A stretch of 64,000 bases of DNA from contig CAZKTA010000003.1 of NCBI GenBank assembly GCA_964555645.1, positions 62,001-126,000 of the forward strand, given 5' to 3'. The notes beneath the pieces are model-generated. The model was not told the DNA's origin, did not search any database, and worked only from the letters and a program-made list of their open reading frames with translations. Source of the DNA: DTLC01 sp964555645 (GTDB taxonomy: Bacteria > Verrucomicrobiota > Verrucomicrobiia > Limisphaerales > DTLC01). Position 1 is the first letter of the stretch; the number at the start of each line of letters is the position of its first letter. This document shows positions 36,509 to 45,922 of this stretch, piece by piece. A program made the translations under genes and the position numbers.

Positions 36509-36630
36509 ACAAACCTACTCACAACCAGCCGTAGAATGTCGCAGTGCACCGACGCCGCATATAAAAATAAAATTGGCACGCACTCGCAGCGCAGCGCATG
36601 GCACCGGGTGCGGAAAACCAAAACTGACTT

Positions 36631-37410
36631 ATGCACCGGTTCTATCTACCCCCTGAGCAGTGTGCTGGGTCAGAACTAACGTTGGCCGGCCCGGAGGCAC
36701 ATCATGCATTGCACGTGCTGCGCATTAAATCGGGTGAACGCGTCACTGTAGTTGATGGCTGCGGTACATACATCTTATGCAAGGTTGTGCATTGCACGCG
36801 CAACTCAGTCAGGTTTGCCGTGCTTCACAGAAACACGACCGAACCGCCCCCATACCGCATAACGATTGTTCAAGCTGTTACAAAGCCAAAGGCATTCGAG
36901 TTCATCATCCAAAAAGCAACCGAGCTCGGTGCTTGGCGGATCGTGCCTCTCGACACGGCGCGCACTACGCCGGAGTTAAAGCCCGGAACCATCACCAGTA
37001 AGCTCGCCAAATGGCAGCGCATTGCTATCGAGGCAATCAAACAGTCCGGTAACCCATGGTTGCCCAAGATCGAGTCGCCAGCATCGGTAAATGACCTTGT
37101 CGCACGCAAAGAACGATTTGACCTTGAATTGGTTGCCTGTCTGCATGGCAAACCCGTTCACCCACGCGAATGTTTGGCAAGTTACGTTGCCCAACACGGT
37201 AAATTGCCAAACACAATTTGCGTTTGGATCGGGCCTGAAGGCGATTTTACCACAGCCGAACTCGATATAATCACGACCAAACCTGCATACCCAATTACTC
37301 TGGGCCCACGAATCTTGCGAGCTGAAACGGCTGCGATTTATTGCCTAGCAATTCTAAACTACGAACTAACCGCGCCGGAGGCTCACCGCCAACTGTCACA
37401 GCCACAGTGA
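36631..37410 (+). CDS. rsmE: 16S rRNA (uracil-1498-N3)-methyltransferase
   Basis: The 259-residue protein matches RsmE. It has an N-terminal PUA-like domain beginning HRFYLPPEQ, then a SPOUT methyltransferase domain with TKPKAFEFIIQKATELGAWRIVPL, the SAM-binding WIGPEGDFTTAEL near residue 195 and the knot-forming LGPRILRAETAAIYCLAIL at the C-terminus. It methylates U1498 in helix 44 of 16S rRNA. It follows dnaJ by 122 bp; dnaJ-rsmE adjacency is common in bacteria. Confidence 0.95.
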   Translation: MHRFYLPPEQCAGSELTLAGPEAHHALHVLRIKSGERVTVVDGCGTYILCKVVHCTRNSVRFAVLHRNTTEPPPYRITIVQAVTKPKAFEFIIQKATELGAWRIVPLDTARTTPELKPGTITSKLAKWQRIAIEAIKQSGNPWLPKIESPASVNDLVARKERFDLELVACLHGKPVHPRECLASYVAQHGKLPNTICVWIGPEGDFTTAELDIITTKPAYPITLGPRILRAETAAIYCLAILNYELTAPEAHRQLSQPQ

Positions 37411-37475
37411 AAAACCACTACAGATGCTCCCGGCTGAACTAGACGCAGCTCGGCCAGCCAATTAATTTTATACGC

Positions 37476-38459
37476 GTGAATGAACTACTCATAGGCCTTG
37501 TGAGCGTGTTGCTGGCGACAAACCAGCCTGCCGCTATCAGCAACATCATTCGTTCGACAACCGGTATTGCAGTCACAATTCCCGATCCCAATGACCCGGT
37601 CGAAAAGGAATATCGCAAACTGCTCGAGCTCGATGACAAAGTATTGGAACAGATCGATGAGTTGATTCGGCAAAATCAAAACCATCCCCAACAAGAAGGC
37701 GGACTCAGCCCGGATGAGTTACGGAAAAAAATCGAAGCCAAACTTGAGCCTGTCCGGAAAGCGTACGAGGATTTCATCGCGCGTAACCCGAATCATGCGC
37801 GCGCCAGACTTGCTTACGGCAGTTTCCTCAACGACGCACGCGACGAAGACGGCGCAGTCAAGCAATGGGAAAAAGCACTCGAACTCGACCCTGCAAACCC
37901 AGCCGCATGGAACAACCTCGCCAATTACTACGGCCACCGCAGTCCGGTCAAAAAAGCTTTTGAATACTATGCGAAGGCAATCGAGCTGAATCCATTCGAG
38001 TCGGTTTACTATTACAACCTTGGCACCACGGTCTTTTTGTTCCGCAAAGATGCGATGGAATTTTATGGGATCACTGAGCAACAAGTCTTTGACAAGGCGT
38101 TGGCCCTGTACAAAAAAGCGTTGCAGCTTGACCCGAAAAACTTCGTCTTGGCTACTGACATTGCCCAAACCTACTATGCCATCAGACCAGTGCGAACCGA
38201 CGCCGCAATTAAAGCATGGGAATATGCATTGGCTCTCGCCCCGGATGAAACCGCGCGCCAAGGCATTTACGTGCATCTGGCCAGGATCAAAATTAATGCC
38301 GGCCGATTCGACGAAGCACGTCAACACCTCGATGCTGTCACAAACTCGATCTACGACACGCTCAAGAATCGTCTCATGAGAAAACTCGCCGAGGAAGAAA
38401 CAAAAGCAACTCAAACAAACGCACCGCCAACCGGTAACTTGAAACAAGCCGACCCATAG
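37476..38459 (+). CDS. TPR-repeat protein with possible signal peptide
   Basis: The 327-residue product starts at GTG 37476 with a short hydrophobic N-terminus (ELLIGLVSVLLATN) that could be a signal peptide or anchor. A charged coil region follows at about 45-105, then four to five TPRs from residue 105, including AVKQWEKALELDPANPAAWNNLANYY and AFEYYAKAIELNPFESVYYYNLG. Repeats with the YYNLG pattern are ordinary TPR, so it is a likely interaction scaffold in or near the envelope. No enzymatic motif is seen. It starts 65 bp after rsmE. Confidence 0.8.
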   Translation: MNELLIGLVSVLLATNQPAAISNIIRSTTGIAVTIPDPNDPVEKEYRKLLELDDKVLEQIDELIRQNQNHPQQEGGLSPDELRKKIEAKLEPVRKAYEDFIARNPNHARARLAYGSFLNDARDEDGAVKQWEKALELDPANPAAWNNLANYYGHRSPVKKAFEYYAKAIELNPFESVYYYNLGTTVFLFRKDAMEFYGITEQQVFDKALALYKKALQLDPKNFVLATDIAQTYYAIRPVRTDAAIKAWEYALALAPDETARQGIYVHLARIKINAGRFDEARQHLDAVTNSIYDTLKNRLMRKLAEEETKATQTNAPPTGNLKQADP

Positions 38460-38586
38460 GCCTCAGACAGCCAAAGGCGCGCCCAACCCAATGAAACCAG
38501 CTCAAACTACAGCCAGCAGCTTGCCCGCTGAACCCCGATAAACAAGCCGGCTGAACTAACAGCCGCAACAAACGCCATATCAAGTC

Positions 38587-39399
38587 ATGTTAACCTCAGG
38601 ATACGTCCACGGCTATTCCGAAAGCGAATACACCCGGATGCGTGACCAGTCAAAAACCCTGGCTGAGCTGTTGCACTTTGATACGCGGTATCCGGCCGGC
38701 GCACACGTACTGGAAGCAGGCTGTGGCATAGGCGCACAAACAGTAATTCTGGCTGCAAACAATCCGCAAACGCATTTCACATGTATCGACATTGCCCCAC
38801 AGTCAATTGCGCTAGCCACACAGGCTGCAGCCCAGGCAACCCTTAAAAACGTCACGTTCAAAGTTGCTGACATCTTAAACCTGCCATTTGCCGAGGGATC
38901 TTTCGATCATGTATTTGTGTGTTTTGTGCTCGAACACCTAAACCGGCCAATGGACGCGTTGCTAAACCTGAAACACGTGCTCAAGCCCGGCGGTACAATC
39001 ACTGTGATCGAGGGTGACCACGGCTCAACATTCTTTTACCCGCGAAGCGAGCTTGCGCACCGTACAATCCAATGCCTCGTGGAGCTGCAGGCGCGTATGG
39101 GCGGTAATGCATTGATCGGACGCGAGCTCTACCCGTTACTCACACGCGCTGGGTTCAGAGACGTTACTGTATCACCACGGTTCGTTTACGCCGATCCAAG
39201 CCGACCCGAGTGGGTTGACGGATTCACCGAAAAAACGTTCATCGCAATGATCGAAGGTGTAAGCCAGCCTGTGCTTGACTCAGGCATGATCGACAAGCAG
39301 ACTTGGGAACAAGGCATAACTGACTTAAAAGCAACTGCAGGTCCAGAAGGCGTCTTCTGTTACACTTTTTTCAAAGCAACTGCGCGCCGTTACGCCTGA
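38587..39399 (+). CDS. Class I SAM-dependent methyltransferase
   Basis: The 270-residue protein contains the SAM-binding motif I VLEAGCGIGAQT near residue 39, an acidic motif II (FTCIDIAPQSI), motif post-II DILNLPFAEGSFDHVFV and HVLKPGGTITVIEGDHG. It begins with YVHGYSESEYTRMRDQSKTLAELLH, a start seen in small-molecule methyltransferases of the UbiE/methyltransf_11 group. The substrate cannot be deduced and neighbours give no clue. A weakly conserved C-terminal half suggests an accessory substrate-binding region. Confidence 0.85.
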   Translation: MLTSGYVHGYSESEYTRMRDQSKTLAELLHFDTRYPAGAHVLEAGCGIGAQTVILAANNPQTHFTCIDIAPQSIALATQAAAQATLKNVTFKVADILNLPFAEGSFDHVFVCFVLEHLNRPMDALLNLKHVLKPGGTITVIEGDHGSTFFYPRSELAHRTIQCLVELQARMGGNALIGRELYPLLTRAGFRDVTVSPRFVYADPSRPEWVDGFTEKTFIAMIEGVSQPVLDSGMIDKQTWEQGITDLKATAGPEGVFCYTFFKATARRYA

Positions 39400-39597
39400 T
39401 CGTCGGGAACACAAAAGAACCGGCTGTCCACACGCTTACGCGCCTCGCGAGCACATGTGCAACTTGGGTACAGCACCGTGTGGTATGGGCAAGGCACATG
39501 CTGCCGAAGCTACTCACATTCACGATTTAAGATGCCTGCCCCGCGCGCGTTCGGGTCTCAGCGCATCAATCTGTGTCATGTATCTGCAACCGACCAG

Positions 39598-40137
39598 TTA
39601 GGTGCGCGCACAGCTCTGCATTTCCACCCAGCGCGCAAGTTTCCAAAGCAGTTCACTCAGGCGGTTCAGGTACGCAATTATTTCCGGATTTTTTAACTGG
39701 GTAGCTTCCGCAAGTACGACGGCGCGGCGTTCCGCACGCCGACAAATCGTGCGCGCCAAATCGAGTGAGGCTGAGTCCGGCGTTTCACCAGGCATCGCCC
39801 AACCCTTCGGTAATTCTGCTTGCTCAAGCTCGCTGATTACGGCTTCGAGCTTGGCTGTCATTTCAGGGGTGACCGGCGAAAAACCGTCCTGGATGTACCG
39901 CGGCAGGTCTTCGACAGCGGTCGCAAGCTCGCCCATCAAAATCACAAGGTCAGCTTGGATACCGAGTAAAGTTGAACGGACAAATTCGTGTTGTGTAATA
40001 GCTCGTGCCAGGCCGATTGCCGCGTTCAACTCGTCAACACAACCACATGCTTCAAGGCGTGGATGTGCCTTTGTCACCTGCCGGCCATACATCAAACGTG
40101 TCATACCGGCGTCACCCGGTTTTGTGGGTTTTTTCAT
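39598..40137 (-). CDS. PduO-type cob(I)alamin adenosyltransferase
   Basis: From ATG 40137 the product is 179 residues; ATG 40152 is also possible. The N-terminal ATP-binding loop reads TKPGDAGMTRL, followed by VDELNAAIGLAR near residue 40. The C-terminal helices carry the signature RTICRRAERRAVVLAE and YLNRLSELLWKLAR. PduO-type enzymes transfer adenosine to cobalamin, making the cofactor for B12 mutases or reductases. No B12-dependent enzyme or cobalamin riboswitch is visible here. The gene follows the amidase gene on the same strand, 106 bp on. Confidence 0.9.
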   Translation of the reverse strand: MKKPTKPGDAGMTRLMYGRQVTKAHPRLEACGCVDELNAAIGLARAITQHEFVRSTLLGIQADLVILMGELATAVEDLPRYIQDGFSPVTPEMTAKLEAVISELEQAELPKGWAMPGETPDSASLDLARTICRRAERRAVVLAEATQLKNPEIIAYLNRLSELLWKLARWVEMQSCART

Positions 40138-40243
40138 CTGGCAAAAATCCATTTCATTTGCACAGCCCCAGCGTAAAAATTTTTTTCCTGCTGATGCGGT
40201 GAAATCAGAAAGACTTACCAGCAGCCAAACGTACTGTTCATCT

Positions 40244-41245
40244 TCAACCGCCACGTGAAGTTCGGCTACCAACGGCGCGTCTGTACTCGATTAAACCAGA
40301 CGCAATCGCGCGAGCCAACTCGCGCCGGTACGCGGCATCGCGTATCTTCGCGCCTTCGACTGGGTGCGACATAAACCCGGCTTCGACCAAAACAGCCGGC
40401 ATTGACGCCGTGCGTAACACTTCGAATTGCGCACGGCGCACCCCGCGGTCTTCCAGTCCAAGCCCTTTTACAAGCGCACGCTGGATGTAGAATGCCAACA
40501 AAATGCTTTCATTATTAAACCTGCTGCCAGGATGTGTCTCAGACGCCCCAACGCGTGCACTGGTCGAGCGTCCACCAGGCGGCGTTAAACAAAAAACTTC
40601 TGCGCCCCTGACCGTGTCGCTTCCACCTGATGTTGAATTGAAATGCAAACTCACAAACAACTCTGCGCCACGGCGCCTTGCCACCGCGGTGCGTTCTGTC
40701 AATGCCACACCTACGTCCGAATCACGTGTCATGACTACATTAAACCCGGCGCGTTCAAGTTGCACACGAAGCTCGCGTGCAAGCAAAAGGGTGTATTTCT
40801 TCTCTTGTACTGGACCTTTGTGGTAGCCCTTATCCTTGCCGCCATGTCCCGGGTCAAGCGCCACAACAGAAACAGGTCGCGAATTTTTCCGCGGAAAAAC
40901 AAGCGCCTCGATACTCATCTCAACATCAAGCAAAGCAATATAGGCGTTTGCACCACGTACCACTACGGGATAACTAAGCCAAACTTTGATGCCGTTTACT
41001 TCAGCAGCGCGTGAATCTGCTCGGAAAACAAGCGAGACCGGGCCAGCACCAACGCGTACAACTTCACCATCTGTGACCCAAGCAAAGGTAAACCCGTTCG
41101 AATGCGCCCAATCTCGCAACCGCACGTATTCGCGTCCAAGGAACTCGACCCGTTGCAGTTTATTGGCAGGCACCTTGGCTCCGGCATCTGCAACAAACAC
41201 AAATGCAGCAACGCAAATTATCTGGTGCAACCTTGCCAGCATCAT
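40244..41245 (-). CDS. N-acetylmuramoyl-L-alanine amidase (Amidase_3)
   Basis: ATG 41245 begins a 333-residue product with a signal peptide (IICVAAFVFVADAGAK); a GTG two codons upstream is possible. After a small N-terminal domain (about 30-120), the catalytic Amidase_3 domain has zinc ligands in LDPGHGGKDKG (His), the following PVQEKKYTL (Glu) and FVSLHFNS (His), and a catalytic Glu in VLVEAGFMSHP. It cleaves the amide bond between MurNAc and the stem peptide in the periplasm, for cell separation or wall recycling. It is divergent from pgk. Confidence 0.93.
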   Translation of the reverse strand: MMLARLHQIICVAAFVFVADAGAKVPANKLQRVEFLGREYVRLRDWAHSNGFTFAWVTDGEVVRVGAGPVSLVFRADSRAAEVNGIKVWLSYPVVVRGANAYIALLDVEMSIEALVFPRKNSRPVSVVALDPGHGGKDKGYHKGPVQEKKYTLLLARELRVQLERAGFNVVMTRDSDVGVALTERTAVARRRGAELFVSLHFNSTSGGSDTVRGAEVFCLTPPGGRSTSARVGASETHPGSRFNNESILLAFYIQRALVKGLGLEDRGVRRAQFEVLRTASMPAVLVEAGFMSHPVEGAKIRDAAYRRELARAIASGLIEYRRAVGSRTSRGG

Positions 41246-41406
41246 GCGCACACAGAATCTGTGGCACCCGCAGAGTCACACGCAAGCAAATTGCCCAGCC
41301 AAAAAGAATACGCCGAATCTAAACGGGCTCGCCGCCCCGAAAGTCACACGGACCTGTTCACCGTCCCGGGCGCACCTCTCGGCTCAGAAACAACCTTAAT
41401 TCGCCT

Positions 41407-41434
41407 TTGACTATGGCGTCTTATCGGGTATTTT
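41407..41434 (+). promoter_or_regulatory. Probable sigma-70 promoter of pgk
   Basis: TTGACT (41407-41412) and TATTTT (41429-41434) are 16 bp apart and lie 21 bp before the pgk ATG. Consensus match by eye only. Confidence 0.4.
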
Positions 41435-41455
41435 TTGGGCTCAAATTTTGATCTT

Positions 41456-42733
41456 ATGGCAAAGCTGACTGTCAGAGACATAAACGTGACTGGCAAACGC
41501 GTCTTTGTGCGCGTGGATTTCAACGTTCCAATGGAAGAAAAAGACGGCCGAATGGTCGTCACAGACGACACGCGAATTCGGGAAACGTTGCCCACACTCG
41601 AGTTGCTGATCAAAGCCGGCGCGAAGCTAATCCTTGCCTCGCACCTTGGCCGCCCAAAAGGCAAACGTGAACCGAGCATGTCGCTCAAACCTGTTGCGGT
41701 ACGGCTCCAGGAACTGCTTGGCCAACCGGTAGCTTTTGCCGAGGATTGCGTAGGGCCCGAAGCCGAAAAGGCCGCCGCTGCTCTCAAAAATGGCGAAGTA
41801 TTGCTGCTCGAAAACGTGCGGTTCCATCCCGAAGAAGAAGCCAACGACACGGCTTTCGCGGAACAGTTGGCAAAACTTGCTGACGTATATGTCAACGATG
41901 CCTTTGGCTCGGCACACCGCGCACATGCATCAACGGAGGGCATCGCGCGTGCAATCGCAAAACGCGGTGGTCAATGCGTCGCTGGCTTGCTCATGGAACG
42001 TGAACTGAGGTTCCTAGGCGACGAACTCGAGAACCCGCTGCGCCCGTTCATTGTGATCCTTGGCGGTGCCAAAGTATCAGACAAAATCAAGGTCATAGAC
42101 AGACTGCTCGAAAAGGCAGATACGCTGCTTATCGGTGGTGCCATGGCATACACTTTCCGGCTTGCACAGGGGTACAAAGTCGGCAAATCACTGGTCGAGC
42201 CGGACAAAGTTGACGTTGCAAAAGCAGCCCTCCAAAAGGCAAAACAACTCAACGTAAAGTTCTTGTTGCCCGTTGACGATGTGATTGCCGTACCGGTCAA
42301 GACCGACAAGCTCGACAAAAAAGGCAAACCGATCACCGACTACACAAATATTCGCCTTAACTCGGATTTGAACGGTCCCGATGACACTGCCGGGCTAGAT
42401 ATCGGCCCTGAAACTATCAAGGCATACTCGGCCGAAATCCTAAAGGCCAAAACCATTCTCTGGAACGGCCCGATGGGCATCTTTGAAGATGCCAGATTTG
42501 CCGAAGGCACGTTTGCAGTGGCGCGCGCAGTTGCACAAGCAACGGCTGCTGGTGCCAAAAGCATCATCGGCGGTGGCGACAGCGTCAAAGCAATCAACAA
42601 AGCAAAACTCGCAAGTCAGGTCTCTTTCATGAGCACAGGTGGCGGTGCAAGCCTCGAGTTCCTCGAAGGCGCTGTATTGCCCGGTGTAGCAGCCTTGATG
42701 GATAAACCTAGCTGTTGCTGTTGTGGCAGTTAA
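41456..42733 (+). CDS. pgk: Phosphoglycerate kinase with cysteine-rich tail
   Basis: ATG 41456 starts the normal Pgk N-terminus VRVDFNVPMEEKDG; the product is 425 residues. Other hallmarks are LASHLGRPKG, NDAFGSAHRAHAST, LGGAKVSDKI, the hinge and WNGPMGIFE near 330, and IIGGGDS near 370. It makes ATP from 1,3-bisphosphoglycerate. The usual C-terminus VLPGVAALMDK is followed by PSCCCCGS, four consecutive cysteines at 420-423, which Pgk does not normally have. It heads a glycolytic run pgk-tpiA-secG. Confidence 0.97.
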   Translation: MAKLTVRDINVTGKRVFVRVDFNVPMEEKDGRMVVTDDTRIRETLPTLELLIKAGAKLILASHLGRPKGKREPSMSLKPVAVRLQELLGQPVAFAEDCVGPEAEKAAAALKNGEVLLLENVRFHPEEEANDTAFAEQLAKLADVYVNDAFGSAHRAHASTEGIARAIAKRGGQCVAGLLMERELRFLGDELENPLRPFIVILGGAKVSDKIKVIDRLLEKADTLLIGGAMAYTFRLAQGYKVGKSLVEPDKVDVAKAALQKAKQLNVKFLLPVDDVIAVPVKTDKLDKKGKPITDYTNIRLNSDLNGPDDTAGLDIGPETIKAYSAEILKAKTILWNGPMGIFEDARFAEGTFAVARAVAQATAAGAKSIIGGGDSVKAINKAKLASQVSFMSTGGGASLEFLEGAVLPGVAALMDKPSCCCCGS

Positions 42734-42797
42734 ATTCCTGTACCGTTCGGAACGCTGTACCGAGGACGCACCTCAAAATCGGCCCCGGTTTAATAAC

Positions 42798-42841
42798 CCA
42801 ACAATTCAACGGCTCCACGGTTTACAGTCCAACAATTCAAC
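42798..42841. repeat. Direct repeat CCAACAATTCAAC in pgk-tpiA gap
   Basis: The 13-bp sequence CCAACAATTCAAC occurs at 42798-42810 and again at 42829-42841, within the 125-bp gap upstream of tpiA. It could be a regulator site or a small duplication; nothing else supports a function. Confidence 0.5.
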
Positions 42842-42858
42842 CACCTAACAAACCTTAA

Positions 42859-43623
42859 ATGGACAAGACACGCAAGCTCATCATCGCAGGCAACTGGAAG
42901 ATGAACAAGACAGTTGCCGAAGCACTCGCATTGGTCAACGACCTGAAGCTAGAACTGGCTAACGTTAAAGAGGTCGATATTGTCGTCTGCCCGCCCTTCA
43001 CGGCACTCGAGTCAGTGTCCAAAGCGATTCTGGACTCCAGCATCCGGCTCGGCGCACAAAACATGAACGAAAACAATTTTGGCGCGTACACGGGCGAAAT
43101 CTGCGCTGGCATGCTCAAAGAATTTTCAGTGCGTTACGTCATCCTGGGCCACTCAGAACGCCGGCAATACTTCGGCGAGACAGACGCAATAGTTGCTAAA
43201 AAGGTTCGTGCTGCACACACTGCAGCTCTTAAACCAATCGTGTGTGTGGGCGAGACACTGGCCGAGCGCGAAGCCGGCCATACTGAAAAAGTGCTCGAAA
43301 AACAGGTACGCGGTTGCCTGACCAGCCTTACACCGGAACAGATGGAGGAAACCATCATCGCATACGAACCTGTCTGGGCGATTGGCACCGGCAGAAATGC
43401 CACCCCTACCCAGGCGCAAGAAGCGCATGCGTTCATTCGCAAGCTTGTTGCCGCAATTTTCGGTGAAGCAGTTGCGCGTCGGGTCAGAATTCAGTATGGT
43501 GGCAGCGTTAAACCGTCAAACGCACGCGAGTTAATGAGTCAACCCGACGTTGACGGTGCGTTGGTGGGTGGCGCATCACTTGAGGCGCGTAGTTTTGCCG
43601 AGATCGTAAAAAACTCAATATAG
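42859..43623 (+). CDS. tpiA: Triosephosphate isomerase
   Basis: The 254-residue protein is a standard TpiA: the substrate Lys in AGNWKMNKT (residues 10-18), catalytic His in ILGHSERRQYFGE, catalytic Glu in AYEPVWAIGTG, and phosphate-binding QYGGSVKPSN and GALVGGASL. It interconverts dihydroxyacetone phosphate and glyceraldehyde-3-phosphate. It lies between pgk and secG, a common bacterial order. Confidence 0.98.
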   Translation: MDKTRKLIIAGNWKMNKTVAEALALVNDLKLELANVKEVDIVVCPPFTALESVSKAILDSSIRLGAQNMNENNFGAYTGEICAGMLKEFSVRYVILGHSERRQYFGETDAIVAKKVRAAHTAALKPIVCVGETLAEREAGHTEKVLEKQVRGCLTSLTPEQMEETIIAYEPVWAIGTGRNATPTQAQEAHAFIRKLVAAIFGEAVARRVRIQYGGSVKPSNARELMSQPDVDGALVGGASLEARSFAEIVKNSI

Positions 43624-43633
43624 TCTTGATACC

Positions 43634-44152
43634 ATGGGCATTCTGATTGCTCTACTGACAGCGGTTCTGGTGTTGAACAGCATAGTGCTTATTTTTCTGG
43701 TACTCATTCAGTTGCCGAAACGCGAAACCGGGCTCGGCCTGGCTTTTGGCGGCAGCGCAGCAGACGCGCTGTTCGGCCCCGGCTCGGGCACAGTGCTAAC
43801 CAAGGCAACAAAATACGCCGCAGCAGTTTTCTTGGCTGTGTGCATTGTATTAGGCGTGCTCCAAGGCACGCACTATCGCAAGTCAAAAGGTGCGTTCCAA
43901 GAACAGGTCGAACAACAAACTCAACCTGTCACAATCCCGTTTGCACCCGATACTGCGCCGCAACCCGCTCAACAACCACCAGTCACACCCGTTGTGCCAT
44001 CACCTGCTCCACCGGGCTCTGCAGCACAACAACCGCCGGCAACAACCGCACCTGGCGCATCAGCCACGACTCAGCCTGGCGCCGGCACGCCAAGCGCACC
44101 TCAACCAGCTCCCACGCCGGCACAACAGACACAGCCCGCACCTGCGCAATAA
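43634..44152 (+). CDS. secG: Protein translocase subunit SecG with long Pro/Gln-rich tail
   Basis: Residues 1-75 form the SecG core: a first helix (LIALLTAVLVLNSIVLIFLVLIQ), the linker GLGLAFGGSAADALFGPGSGTVLTKATKY and a second helix (AAAVFLAVCIVLGVLQG). Residues 90-172 are low-complexity, rich in Pro, Gln, Ala and Thr. Total length is 172, longer than the 70-110 common for SecG. SecG assists SecYE during protein export. It starts 10 bp after tpiA, so it is co-transcribed. Confidence 0.93.
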   Translation: MGILIALLTAVLVLNSIVLIFLVLIQLPKRETGLGLAFGGSAADALFGPGSGTVLTKATKYAAAVFLAVCIVLGVLQGTHYRKSKGAFQEQVEQQTQPVTIPFAPDTAPQPAQQPPVTPVVPSPAPPGSAAQQPPATTAPGASATTQPGAGTPSAPQPAPTPAQQTQPAPAQ

Positions 44153-44163
44153 AGACAGTCTCA

Positions 44164-44191
44164 GTAGCAAAAACACGGTCTTTTTTGCTAC
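44164..44191 (+). terminator. Hairpin with T-tract after secG
   Basis: GTAGCAAAAA (44164-44173) pairs perfectly with TTTTTGCTAC (44182-44191) over an 8-base loop, 12 bp after the secG stop. It is a plausible terminator separating the pgk-tpiA-secG unit from oppA, but the stem is AT-rich and the T-run lies inside it. Confidence 0.5.
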
Positions 44192-44200
44192 ACTGCGGTT

Positions 44201-45922
44201 GTGCGGCTGGATGCGCTTAAAAAGGTTGGGTGTAATCAGCTCGACCCCAGTGTCGCTCGTAAGCTGAGCGATAAAAAAGGACCCCGACTAAGATTCTCTT
44301 TGCCCAAGCCAATTTGCGCAATCGTAGCCTGTGCTGCGGTTCTACTCGCCAGTTGTTCACGTGAACAGCGGGCTGACCTGGTTATCATAAACGGGACCGA
44401 ACCGGAAACACTTGACCCGGCAATCATGACCGGGTTCGCAGAAATGCGAATTGCACAAGGGTTGTTCGAGGGCCTTACACGGCCCGACCCGCGCACTGGT
44501 CGGCCAATTCCTGGGCTTGCAGAACGTTGGGAAGTCTCCCCCGACAACTGTATTTACACATTCTACATCCGGTCCAATGCAGTCTGGTCAACCGGCGAGC
44601 CAATTACAGTGCATGACGTCATTTTTTCCTGGCTCCGCGTGCTTGATCCCGCCACAGGCGCTGACTACGCCGGACAGTTTTTCTACATAAAAGGCGCCGA
44701 AAAATATTACAGCGCTACAAATAAAGACCCGGCTATGCTCGGCCTGCGCGCGCTCGGCACGCATACATTACAGGTCGAGCTTAAACATCCGGCGCCGTTT
44801 TTCCTGGATCTATGCGCGCTACCCGCTTTTGCGGTGGTGCCACCCCAAGCAATCGAAAAATATGGCGACCGCTGGCTCAATGCACGCCCGCTACCTGTCA
44901 GCGGGCCGTATGAACTTGTTTATTGGCGGCTCAACGACAGGGTACGCCTGCGCAAAAATCACCGATATTGGGACGCAGCCAATACACAAATCGAAGTCAT
45001 TGATTTCCTGCCCGTTGGCACGCCGAACACGGCGCTTAACCTTTACGAGACAGGCGCAGCAGACATTATCTTGGACAAAGACATGGTCCCAGTCGAGCTG
45101 CTCGACCTACTACTGCAGCGGGCTGATTGCCACAGGTTCAGCTATCTCGGTACCTACTTCATCCGGTTCAACGTCACGAAACCGCCCTTCGATGATCCGC
45201 GCGTGCGTAAAGCGTTCGCAATGGCAATTGATAAACGCAGAATCGTCGAAAAAATCACGCGCGCAGGCGAAAAGCCAGCCAACCATTTTACACCCCCAGG
45301 CGTTATTGACTATGACCCGCCCATCGGCCTTGACTACAATCCTGCCGAAGCACAACGCCTGCTGACCGAGGCAGGCTTCCCAGCTGGCAAAGGTTTCCCA
45401 CCCGTCCGGTATAGCTTCGATGCATCGGCCGTCGGGCCAGCCAAACTAAACGCAAAGATCGCAGTTGAATTGCAGCAGATGTGGCAAAATATACTCGGTG
45501 TAGAAATCGAATTGCGTCAGCTCGAACGCAAAATTTTCTTTAGCGCGCAATCCCGCCTCGACTACGATATTTCGCGCTCGAGCTGGGTGGCAGATTACAA
45601 TGACCCGAACACGTTCTTGGACATTTTTCTCAGCAACAGCGGCAACAACAGAACCGGCTGGAAAAACGCGCGCTACGATGCGCTCATACACCAAGCGAAC
45701 ATGCAAACCAACAAACAATTGCGCGCCGCGTTGTTCCGCGAAGCCGAGAAAATTTTGCTCACCGAAGAAGTGCCCATCGTGCCGCTGTATTTTTACACCG
45801 GGATTAATTTTTACGACACCAACCGGATTAATGGGATATACCCTAACCTCCTTGACCTTCACCCGCTTAACGCTATCCGGAAAACGAGTCCAAGGCCGAA
45901 AGTCGAAACCCGAGAGCCATGA
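44201..45922 (+). CDS. oppA: Oligopeptide ABC transporter substrate-binding lipoprotein (OppA/DppA type)
   Basis: The frame runs from GTG 44201 (573 residues); an in-frame TTG at 44300 would give a shorter, more typical lipoprotein signal. The signal ends ACAAVLLASCS, with a lipobox cysteine near residue 52. The family 5 solute-binding signature is EPETLDPAIMTGFAEMRIAQGLFEGLTRPDP, with later VSGPYELVYW and FDDPRVRKAFAMAIDK. It binds peptides in the periplasm for the OppB-OppC permease encoded downstream; no ATPase gene is present. The last codons overlap one arm of an inverted repeat that flanks the four-helix-bundle remnant. Confidence 0.92.
   Translation: MRLDALKKVGCNQLDPSVARKLSDKKGPRLRFSLPKPICAIVACAAVLLASCSREQRADLVIINGTEPETLDPAIMTGFAEMRIAQGLFEGLTRPDPRTGRPIPGLAERWEVSPDNCIYTFYIRSNAVWSTGEPITVHDVIFSWLRVLDPATGADYAGQFFYIKGAEKYYSATNKDPAMLGLRALGTHTLQVELKHPAPFFLDLCALPAFAVVPPQAIEKYGDRWLNARPLPVSGPYELVYWRLNDRVRLRKNHRYWDAANTQIEVIDFLPVGTPNTALNLYETGAADIILDKDMVPVELLDLLLQRADCHRFSYLGTYFIRFNVTKPPFDDPRVRKAFAMAIDKRRIVEKITRAGEKPANHFTPPGVIDYDPPIGLDYNPAEAQRLLTEAGFPAGKGFPPVRYSFDASAVGPAKLNAKIAVELQQMWQNILGVEIELRQLERKIFFSAQSRLDYDISRSSWVADYNDPNTFLDIFLSNSGNNRTGWKNARYDALIHQANMQTNKQLRAALFREAEKILLTEEVPIVPLYFYTGINFYDTNRINGIYPNLLDLHPLNAIRKTSPRPKVETREP

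Noticed and set aside
39400..39597. Cobalamin riboswitch near the PduO-type adenosyltransferase
   Set aside because: This gap is at the 3' side of that gene, and I see no B12-box-like sequence on either side.
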